In this document: one piece after another, positions 13,598 through 19,589 of the stretch
How positions within the stretch are numbered: position 1 is the stretch's first letter
Layout of the letters: each line of letters starts with the position of its first letter
NCBI GenBank assembly: GCA_024692925.1
Contig: JAILLX010000069.1
Span: forward strand, 1 to 19,589
Length of the DNA: 19,589 nt
From: a bacterium
Lineage (GTDB): Bacteria > Pseudomonadota > Alphaproteobacteria > Rs-D84 > CACZYB01
Direction: 5' to 3'
Position numbers and translations under genes: made by a program
The notes under the pieces: model-generated
What the model saw: the letters and a program-made list of their open reading frames with translations, nothing else
Databases searched by the model: none
What the model was told of the DNA's origin: nothing

Positions 13598-15844
13598 TTA
13601 CTCCTTACTAAATTTGTTTGACTTAGGGAAACCATCCGGTGGCATATGTCCAACACTTGCACGTTTTCCAAGCCACATAGAAACATCATCAACCTTAAAG
13701 TTTCTAGCCCCATTTTGCCATTTTAACCCTTCGGATTTAGCAAAAGTTTGTACATCTGCCAAATATGTTTTTGGCTCCTTATATTTCTGAAGTATAACAC
13801 CCTTCCCCCTTGTAAACGAAGGAAGTTCAGAAATTTCAAAAACAAGAAGTTTTCTGTTATCACCAACAATTGCAACACAATCATCATCTTTTGCAATAAG
13901 ATGAAGTTTTACAAACTTATCTCCATCAGAAACATTAACAACCTGACGACCAGTTTTTGTCTGTGCTATACAATCAGAAACCTTTGTCTTAAATCCATAG
14001 CCATTTTTTGTTGCAACAAGGATTTCCGTATCCATTGATGCTACAAACATCTTTACCAAATCAGCATCAACCGGTAAATCAATCATAAGACGAACAGGAT
14101 CACCATAACCACGACCACTTGGAATTTTATTTGCATCTAAGGTAAAGAACTGTCCATTAGACATAGCAAACAATATCTTGTCATTTGTATATGCATGAAT
14201 TGCTGTATCCAAACTATCACCATCCTTAAATGAAAAATCAGAATTTAAGTCCACGTGATTTTTAACTGATTTAATCCAACCTTTTGTTGATAAAATAACA
14301 GTAATTGGCTCCTTTGGAATAAACGATTCGACTGGGACAACAATATTTTCCACAACTTCATCAATTTGTGTAAGTCTTGAAGATAATTTTTTATCTTTTG
14401 CAAACACAGCACGCATATTTTTAACCTGCTCAGCAACCTTTTTAAGTTTATGATCATTATCACTATTCAAAAGTTGCAAATCAGCTTGCTCTTTCCTTAA
14501 ATTATCTGCTTCACCACGAATTTCCATTTCTTCAAGTTTTCGTAAAGAACGAAGTTTCATATTCAAGATTGAATCAGCTTGCAATTCTGAAAGTTTAAAT
14601 TCTTCCATCAACTTTTCTTTCGCATCATCATATTCACGAATAATATGAATAACTCTGTCAAGGTTAAGGTACGCAGTTAAATATCCCTCTAATATTTCAA
14701 GTCTATGTGCAATATTTCTAAGCCTAAAATCAGTCCTTCTAGTAAGAACTTCTATTTGATGCTCTATATAAGCAGAAAGTACTTCTTTCAAACTCATAAC
14801 TTTTGGAACACAATTTTTATCAAGTACATTCATATTAAGGGCAAACTTACTTTCAAGTTCAGTAAGTGAAAAAAGTTGTGCCATAATAATCTTTGGATCA
14901 ATAGTCCTTGACTTTGGTTCAATAACGATTCTTATATCTTCGGTTGATTCATCACGAATATCACCAATAGTTGGAAGTTTTCCTTGCTCCATCAAATCAG
15001 CAATTCTTTCAATAAGTTTTGATTTAATAACCTGATATGGAATCTCACTTATAACAATTTGATAATTTCCATAAGATAAATCTTCACGTTCCCACTTTGC
15101 CCTAACCTTAAATGTTCCACGTCCAGTTTCATAGGCTTCAATAGTTGTTTGTTTATCCTGATTTATAATACCACCAGTTGGAAAATCCGGAGCCTTAATA
15201 TATTCAACCAAATCAGCAGTTGTCATATCAGGCTTTTTAATAAGAGCAACAATTGCATCACAAACTTCCAACACATTATGCGGAGGAATATTTGTTGCCA
15301 TACCAACTGCAATACCATTTGCACCATTCAAAAGCAAATTTGGGAAAATCGCAGGCATAACAACAGGCTCTTTTTCTTCTCCGGAATAAGTATCCATAAA
15401 ATCGACACTATCTTCATCAAGACCATCCATAATTGCCAATGCTGCATCAGAAAGTTTTGCTTCTGTATAACGCATAGCAGCAGCACTATCACCATCGATG
15501 TTTCCAAAATTTCCCTGTCCCATAACCAAAGGATAACGAACAGAAAAGCTTTGTGCTAAACGAACCATAGCATCATAAATGGATGCATCACCATGAGGAT
15601 GATATTTACCCATAACATCACCAACAACTCTTGCACATTTTTTATATCCACTTTTTGGATCAAGTTTAAGTTGACGCATACCATAAAGTATTCTTCTGTG
15701 AACTGGTTTTAAACCATCCCTTACATCAGGAAGAGAACGCGACACAATGGTTGACATTGCATAAGCCAAATATCTCTCACTTATTGCCTCTGATAATTGT
15801 TGAACTTTGACAACATCTTTTCTTTCTTGTTGATTTTCTGACAT
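13598..15844 (-). CDS. parC: DNA topoisomerase IV subunit A (ParC)
   Basis: ParC is the DNA-cutting subunit of topoisomerase IV, which unlinks daughter chromosomes. The 748-residue protein has the winged-helix/tower region with RSLPDVRDGLKPVHRR (36-51), YHPHGDASIYD (81-91) and AAMRYTEAKLS (122-132, catalytic Tyr126). It is called ParC rather than GyrA because no QRRGGKG-type GyrA box is seen in the C-terminal blades and the SFTRGKGVILQKYK element is of the alphaproteobacterial ParC kind. Ala87 stands where E. coli ParC has Ser80 in the quinolone-binding region. The ATG at 15844 has AAAGGG at good spacing. It probably heads the operon with the glycosyltransferase and phospholipid genes. Confidence 0.95.
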   Translation of the reverse strand: MSENQQERKDVVKVQQLSEAISERYLAYAMSTIVSRSLPDVRDGLKPVHRRILYGMRQLKLDPKSGYKKCARVVGDVMGKYHPHGDASIYDAMVRLAQSFSVRYPLVMGQGNFGNIDGDSAAAMRYTEAKLSDAALAIMDGLDEDSVDFMDTYSGEEKEPVVMPAIFPNLLLNGANGIAVGMATNIPPHNVLEVCDAIVALIKKPDMTTADLVEYIKAPDFPTGGIINQDKQTTIEAYETGRGTFKVRAKWEREDLSYGNYQIVISEIPYQVIKSKLIERIADLMEQGKLPTIGDIRDESTEDIRIVIEPKSRTIDPKIIMAQLFSLTELESKFALNMNVLDKNCVPKVMSLKEVLSAYIEHQIEVLTRRTDFRLRNIAHRLEILEGYLTAYLNLDRVIHIIREYDDAKEKLMEEFKLSELQADSILNMKLRSLRKLEEMEIRGEADNLRKEQADLQLLNSDNDHKLKKVAEQVKNMRAVFAKDKKLSSRLTQIDEVVENIVVPVESFIPKEPITVILSTKGWIKSVKNHVDLNSDFSFKDGDSLDTAIHAYTNDKILFAMSNGQFFTLDANKIPSGRGYGDPVRLMIDLPVDADLVKMFVASMDTEILVATKNGYGFKTKVSDCIAQTKTGRQVVNVSDGDKFVKLHLIAKDDDCVAIVGDNRKLLVFEISELPSFTRGKGVILQKYKEPKTYLADVQTFAKSEGLKWQNGARNFKVDDVSMWLGKRASVGHMPPDGFPKSNKFSKE

Positions 15845-15856
15845 AATACTACCCTT

Positions 15857-15872
15857 TACAAAATATTTTGTA
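15857..15872. promoter_or_regulatory. 16-bp perfect palindrome next to the parC ribosome-binding site
   Basis: TACAAAATATTTTGTA is perfectly self-complementary. It ends one base before the AAAGGG ribosome-binding site of parC and overlaps a possible -10 (TATTTT, with TTGATT 17 bases upstream) on the minus strand. It could be an operator for parC and the divergent recO, or an RNA hairpin in the parC leader. Its A+T content means chance cannot be excluded. Confidence 0.4.
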
Positions 15873-15905
15873 TTTCGACACCAATCAAAATAAAAATAAT
15901 TCTCC

Positions 15906-15934
15906 TTTATTTAATCTGTAAAAGAGTTTATAAT
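15906..15934 (+). promoter_or_regulatory. Sigma70-type promoter for recO
   Basis: A perfect TATAAT (15929-15934) lies 34 bases before the recO ATG. The -35 at 17-base spacing (TTTATT, 15906-15911) is poor. AAAGGA precedes the ATG by 11 bases. Confidence 0.5.
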
Positions 15935-15968
15935 ATAAAAAAAGAAAAATCAAAGGATAATTTTAATT

Positions 15969-16691
15969 ATGCAGTGGACAGACAAAGGAATTTTAATTGC
16001 AATATCAAAATTTGGTGAAACTGACCAACTTGCAACTTTTATTACCGAAAATCACGGTCTTTCAAAAGGGTTAATAAAAGGCGGATTATCAAGAAAACAA
16101 AAACCATACCTTCAAATAGGAAACGAATTTCAAATTGTATGGAAGTCAAGACTTGAAGAACAACTTGGATTTTTTTCTTTTGACCCAATAAAAATATATG
16201 GGGCAACACTTTTTGAAACAGAAAAAAAATTAACTATATTAAGTTGTTGCTGTAATTTATTATATGATTGTATGGCAGAAAATCATCCAAATAAAAAACT
16301 ATATGATATAACTCTTTTTATGATTCATAACATAGAAAAAGAAGAAAATGAAAATGTCCTTTTGTATAATTATATGCTTTGGGAAAAGGAACTTCTTGCA
16401 CAAATTGGTTTTGCATTAAGTCTTGATAAATGCAATGCAACCGGAAGTACCAAAAATTTGATTTTTATATCTCCTAAAACTGGTTATGCAATATGTGAAG
16501 AAGCAGGACTTCCATATAAATCAAAACTTCTTCCAATGCCTGAAATTTGGCAAAAAAAGCCAACTATTAGTGAACTTTCTTTTGAAAAAATAGCCGAGGC
16601 TTTAAAAATACTCGCCTACTTTTTTGATAAACGCATTTATCAAGAAAAAAATAAGACAATGCCATACTTGCGAAGAAATTTACTAAAGTAA
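15969..16691 (+). CDS. recO: DNA repair protein RecO
   Basis: RecO works with RecF and RecR to load RecA on gapped, SSB-coated DNA. The 240-residue protein opens with the OB-fold segment WTDKGILIAISKFGETDQLA (3-22) followed by ENHGLSKGLIKGG (27-39). The helical C-terminal half carries ELLAQIGFALSL (146-157), CNATGS (159-164), LIFISPKTGYAI (168-179) and the AGLPYKSKLLPMPE region, as in alphaproteobacterial RecO. It has its own promoter and is divergent from parC. Its stop is one base from the convergent cysS stop. Confidence 0.93.
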   Translation: MQWTDKGILIAISKFGETDQLATFITENHGLSKGLIKGGLSRKQKPYLQIGNEFQIVWKSRLEEQLGFFSFDPIKIYGATLFETEKKLTILSCCCNLLYDCMAENHPNKKLYDITLFMIHNIEKEENENVLLYNYMLWEKELLAQIGFALSLDKCNATGSTKNLIFISPKTGYAICEEAGLPYKSKLLPMPEIWQKKPTISELSFEKIAEALKILAYFFDKRIYQEKNKTMPYLRRNLLK

Positions 16692-16700
16692 ATTACTTTA
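16684..16700. repeat. Inverted repeat joining the recO and cysS stop codons
   Basis: TAAAGTAA (16684-16691) and TTACTTTA (16693-16700) are perfect 8-base arms around a single A. Each arm ends in the TAA stop of one of the two convergent genes. The one-base centre does not favour a hairpin unless inner pairs open; no G+C-rich terminator is seen here. Confidence 0.6.
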
Positions 16701-18105
16701 CCTTTATATTAAATCCAGTTGCAGTATCTTCCACAATCCAACCAGCATCAGAAATTTTATTGCGAAGTTCATCAGCCAAAGCATAATTTTTAACTTTTTT
16801 TGCTTCCGCTCTTTGTTTTGCCATTTCCACAATATTTTCAGGAATAACATTATTGGAATTATCAGATAAAACCTTTGCATTTTGCAAAAGTTTCAAACCT
16901 AAAATTTCATCAAAAAACTTCACAAGTTCAATTTTTGTAGATGCACTTTCATCTGATTTCAAAAGTTCCTGTAAAATAACAATTACACCCGCAGTATTCA
17001 AATCGTTATTAAGTGTTTCAAGGATTCGATTTTTCCATTTTTCAACAACAGATTTATCAAAATCAGCATCTGCATCTTTTGAAATACTTGCAACCCTTTT
17101 AACCAAATTTTCATAACTATTTTTTGCACCATCCAAAAGTTCGTATGAAAAATTAAGTTGTTTTCGATAACTTGCAAGAAGCAAGAAATATCTATAGACA
17201 ATCGCAGAATATCCCTTTGATTCAAGTAATGATAAAGTTAAAAAATCGCCCTTTGACTTACTCATTTTTCCACTTAAATCATTCAAAAATTCCATATGTA
17301 CCCAATAGTTTACCCACCTATGACCAACAACAGGTTCAACCTGTGCAATCTCGTTTGTATGATGAACCTTTATATGATCAACACCACCAGAGTGTATATC
17401 CATACGATCACCGATTTCTTTCAAACTCATCGCAGAGCATTCAATATGCCACCCCGGAAATCCCACACCCCAAGGACTGTCCCATTCCATTTGTCTTTTT
17501 ACATCCTTTGGCGAAAATTTCCATAATGCAAAATCACTTGGATTCTTTTTTCCATCACTAAATTCGATTCTTGCACCAGCTTTTAAATCATCAAGTTTTT
17601 GTCCGCCAAGTTTCCAATAATCTGCAAACTTTGATGTATCATAATAAATACCATCACCTTCAATTTCATAAGTATAACCCAAATCTTCCAATTTTTTTAC
17701 AAGGTCAATTTGTTCCTGAATATATTGTGTTGCAGGAGTATACTTTGTCGCCGGTAAAATATTAAGTTTTTGAATATCGCTCATAAAAATATCGGTATAA
17801 TATTTTGCAATCTCCCAAACAGATTTTCCCTCTCGTCTACTTCCTTTTTCCATCTTGTCTTCACCAGTATCACCATCCGAAGTCAAATGTCCAACATCAG
17901 TAATATTCATAATATGTTTTACATCATAACCATTTGCAATAAACATACGTTTCATAATATCTTGAGATACATAAGTCCTTAAATTTCCAATATGTGCAAA
18001 ATGATAAACCGTAGGTCCACATGTATACATTGAAACCTTTCCTTCAACCAAGGGTTTAAAAACTTCAACACTTTTTGATAATGTATTAAATAATTTTATT
18101 TCCAT
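16693..18105 (-). CDS. cysS: Cysteinyl-tRNA synthetase
   Basis: CysRS charges tRNA-Cys. The 470-residue class I synthetase shows TCGPTVYHFAHIGN (28-41) with the zinc ligand Cys29 and the HIGH-type HIGN, GWHIECSAMS with the further zinc Cys, HSGGVDHIKVHHTNE with zinc His residues, and GKMSKSKGDF, the KMSKS loop. A helical anticodon-binding part closes the protein. AAAGGTAGG precedes the ATG at 18105. It has its own promoter just behind the fabF terminator. Confidence 0.98.
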   Translation of the reverse strand: MEIKLFNTLSKSVEVFKPLVEGKVSMYTCGPTVYHFAHIGNLRTYVSQDIMKRMFIANGYDVKHIMNITDVGHLTSDGDTGEDKMEKGSRREGKSVWEIAKYYTDIFMSDIQKLNILPATKYTPATQYIQEQIDLVKKLEDLGYTYEIEGDGIYYDTSKFADYWKLGGQKLDDLKAGARIEFSDGKKNPSDFALWKFSPKDVKRQMEWDSPWGVGFPGWHIECSAMSLKEIGDRMDIHSGGVDHIKVHHTNEIAQVEPVVGHRWVNYWVHMEFLNDLSGKMSKSKGDFLTLSLLESKGYSAIVYRYFLLLASYRKQLNFSYELLDGAKNSYENLVKRVASISKDADADFDKSVVEKWKNRILETLNNDLNTAGVIVILQELLKSDESASTKIELVKFFDEILGLKLLQNAKVLSDNSNNVIPENIVEMAKQRAEAKKVKNYALADELRNKISDAGWIVEDTATGFNIKVK

Positions 18106-18131
18106 AATGACCTACCTTTCCAATGAATATT

Positions 18132-18160
18132 ATTTTAAAATAACACTAAAACAAAATCAA
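18132..18160 (-). promoter_or_regulatory. Sigma70-type promoter for cysS
   Basis: On the minus strand TTGATT (18160-18155), a 17-base spacer and TAAAAT (18137-18132) lie 26 bases before the cysS ATG. The -10 sits in a 14-base A+T palindrome (18130-18143), probably incidental. Confidence 0.55.
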
Positions 18161-18165
18161 GTTTT

Positions 18166-18196
18166 ATAAAAAAAATCCGCCTCAAACGAAGCGGAT
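18166..18196 (-). terminator. Intrinsic terminator after fabF
   Basis: On the minus strand ATCCGCTTC (18196-18188) pairs with GAGGCGGAT (18183-18175) around loop GTTT, one G-T pair included, and a run of eight T follows. It starts about 22 bases after the fabF stop. Confidence 0.92.
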
Positions 18197-18218
18197 AATT
18201 TTTGTTAAGATTAACCGC

Positions 18219-19475
18219 TTATATTTTCTTTAAAATGATACAAGCATTTGTTCCACCAAAACCAAATGAGTTAGAAAGAACTATGTTAACATCTCTCTTC
18301 TTTGGTGTAAATGGAACCAAATCAATACATTCTGTTCCTTCCTCTGGATTATCCAAATTAAGTGTAGGAGGAACAATTTGATCACGAATTGCAAGTGTAC
18401 AGAAAATTGCTTCCACCGCACCCGCAGCACCCAACAAATGTCCAGTAGCAGACTTTGTTGATGACATACAAATTTTATCCAAAGCAGGAGCAAAAACTTC
18501 TTTTACCGCATTAAATTCTAACATATCGCCCATAGTCGATGTTCCATGAGCATTGATATAATCAACATCTTCTGGTTTAATGTTTGCAGACTTCAACGCA
18601 GCCAACATTGCACGCTTTGCACCATTTCCATCACTTGCAGGTGCAGTCATATGATAAGCATCACCACTCATACCATAACCAATAACTTCAGCATAAATAT
18701 GAGCACCACGTGCCTTAGCATGTTCATATTCTTCCAATACAACAATACCAGAACCTTCACTCATAACAAAACCATCCCTATCTTTATCCCAAGGACGACT
18801 TGCCTTTTCCGGTTCATCATTTCGTTGAGAAAGAGCCTTAGTTGCACTAAATCCTGCAACTCCCATAGGGTTAACTGCAGCCTCTGCACCACCTGCAATC
18901 ATAACATCAGCTTCACCCCTTGCAATAATGCCAGTAGCATCGCCAATTGCATGTGTTCCAGTAGCACAAGCAGTCACAACAGCATGATTTGGACCTTTAA
19001 ACCCATACTTTATTGAAACATGACCAGAAGCCAAATTTATAAGACATGCAGGAATAAAGAAAGGTGAAACCTTTGCAGTATCCTTTTCAATCATCGATTT
19101 TGCAGTTTCATAAATTGTACCAAGTCCACCAATACCAGAACCAATCATAACACCAGTTCTGCATTTATCTTCATCCGATTCCGGCTTCCAACCAGCATCT
19201 TCAATAGCATCAGTCGCAGCAGCCATTGCAAATTGAATAAATTTATCCATCTTTTTTATATCTTTGAATGGGATAACAGATTCTGGATTAAATTGACCTT
19301 CTCCATCACCAAATGGAACTTCACCAGCAATCTTAGTAGAATACTTTTCTGTATCAAACAAAGAAATCTTCTTTATACAAGATTTTGATTTCAAAAGACC
19401 TTCTTCCCAGTTATATTTCAAACCACGACCAAAAGGACTTACAATTACCATACCAGTAATAACAACACGTCTCAT
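18219..19475 (-). CDS. fabF: 3-oxoacyl-ACP synthase II (FabF)
   Basis: FabF condenses malonyl-ACP with acyl-ACP to lengthen fatty acids, supplying membrane lipid and the hydroxyacyl chains of lipid A. The 418-residue thiolase-fold enzyme begins RRVVITGMVIVSPFG and carries VVTACATGTHAIGDA (166-180, nucleophile Cys170), NAHGTSTMGD (308-317, His310) and KSATGHLLGAAGA (341-353, His346), the complete Cys-His-His triad. The HGTSTM form without Pro is, from memory, usual in alphaproteobacterial FabF. AAAAGGAG precedes the ATG at 19475. The frequent upstream partner acpP is not visible in the 114 bases before it; fabF has its own promoter and terminator. Confidence 0.97.
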   Translation of the reverse strand: MRRVVITGMVIVSPFGRGLKYNWEEGLLKSKSCIKKISLFDTEKYSTKIAGEVPFGDGEGQFNPESVIPFKDIKKMDKFIQFAMAAATDAIEDAGWKPESDEDKCRTGVMIGSGIGGLGTIYETAKSMIEKDTAKVSPFFIPACLINLASGHVSIKYGFKGPNHAVVTACATGTHAIGDATGIIARGEADVMIAGGAEAAVNPMGVAGFSATKALSQRNDEPEKASRPWDKDRDGFVMSEGSGIVVLEEYEHAKARGAHIYAEVIGYGMSGDAYHMTAPASDGNGAKRAMLAALKSANIKPEDVDYINAHGTSTMGDMLEFNAVKEVFAPALDKICMSSTKSATGHLLGAAGAVEAIFCTLAIRDQIVPPTLNLDNPEEGTECIDLVPFTPKKRDVNIVLSNSFGFGGTNACIILKKI

Positions 19476-19508
19476 AAAAAATACTCCTTTTTTATTTTAA
19501 GTAAGAAA

Positions 19509-19537
19509 AATATACAACCAATAGTAAAATTTTTCAA
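19509..19537 (-). promoter_or_regulatory. Sigma70-type promoter for fabF
   Basis: On the minus strand TTGAAA (19537-19532), a 17-base spacer and TATATT (19514-19509) each match five of six consensus bases. The start would be near 19502, giving a leader of about 27 bases. Confidence 0.65.
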
Positions 19538-19556
19538 GTGGAATTACAAAAACCTA

Positions 19557-19589
19557 TTATTTGATTTCCACTCTATCTCCTTTAGGTGG
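19557..19589 (-). CDS. Possible C-terminal end of an upstream gene
   Basis: On the minus strand the last ten codons of the window read PPKGDRVEIK and end in TAA (19559-19557), 20 bases before the fabF -35 box. The position suits the tail of a gene lying before fabF, but ten codons are too few to call it coding or to identify it. The tail does not look like acyl carrier protein. Confidence 0.25.
   Translation of the reverse strand, partial: PPKGDRVEIK

Noticed and set aside
15149..15559. 136-codon open frame on the plus strand opposite parC
   Set aside because: Shadow of parC: Cys/Ile/Asn-rich composition, no ribosome-binding site, no family likeness, while the parC frame is fully conserved here.
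18130..18143. 14-base palindrome TTATTTTAAAATAA over the cysS -10
   Set aside because: Made only of A and T, easily explained by chance and by the -10 sequence itself.
18536..18560. FabF HGTST motif lacking the usual Pro (HGTSTMGD)
   Set aside because: As far as I recall this shortened form is normal in alphaproteobacterial FabF, so it marks lineage rather than a defect.
18546..19016. 156-codon open frame on the plus strand opposite fabF
   Set aside because: Low-complexity Ser/Thr/Cys/Ile product arising from the reverse of a conserved FabF frame; no start signal.
1..19589. tRNA or rRNA genes, insertion sequences, CRISPR arrays, riboswitches, prophage genes
   Set aside because: Searched by eye on both strands; no cloverleaf, terminal repeat pair, spaced direct repeats, or transposase/integrase motifs were seen.

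Overview
The window is a gene-dense, strongly A+T-rich piece of chromosome from a Gram-negative bacterium, most likely an alphaproteobacterium. It carries genes for lipid A, Kdo and LPS export (lpxA, lpxI, kdsD, lptC), phosphatidylethanolamine synthesis (psd-pssA), lipoprotein maturation (lgt) and core housekeeping (lepA, parC, recO, cysS, fabF). LpxI instead of LpxH, the psd-pssA pair, and the HGTSTM form of the FabF histidine motif fit Alphaproteobacteria. The low G+C and very short gene spacing suggest a compact, host- or gut-associated lineage; the genus cannot be named from sequence alone. There is no sign of mobile elements, CRISPR or RNA genes, and no gene-free stretch over 300 bases.

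Layout. (1) 1-1742, plus strand: the end of a membrane-protein gene, then one reading frame joining prolipoprotein diacylglyceryl transferase (Lgt) to a PgeF/YfiH laccase-domain protein. (2) 1735-5069, minus strand: a promoter drives an inositol-monophosphatase-like gene with a degraded active site, an OmpA-domain periplasmic protein, kdsD and lptC. (3) 5082-7490, minus strand: lepA followed by two small unknown genes. (4) 7566-8457, plus strand: a membrane-anchored DsbA-like thiol protein. (5) 8517-10239, minus strand: lpxA-lpxI. (6) 10276-10889, plus strand: a left-handed beta-helix acyltransferase divergent from lpxA. (7) 10914-15844, minus strand: parC, a family-25 glycosyltransferase, psd, pssA and dgkA, probably one operon. 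(8) 15929-16691, plus strand: recO. (9) 16693-19537, minus strand: cysS and fabF, each with its own promoter.

Most of the window serves the cell envelope. KdsD makes the Kdo precursor. LpxA and LpxI perform the first and fourth steps of lipid A synthesis. LptC belongs to the LPS export bridge. Psd, PssA and DgkA run phospholipid synthesis and diacylglycerol recycling. FabF elongates acyl chains on ACP. The glycosyltransferase and the beta-helix acyltransferase could decorate surface glycan. Usual lipid A neighbours (lpxD, fabZ, lpxB) and lptA/lptB are not next to their partners here.

The least ordinary points are the Lgt-PgeF fusion, the phosphatase-like protein lacking most of its metal ligands inside an LPS operon, an OmpA domain lacking the usual peptidoglycan-binding residues, and perfect inverted repeats at two tightly packed convergent stop-codon junctions and next to the parC ribosome-binding site. 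No clearly new multi-gene system is visible.
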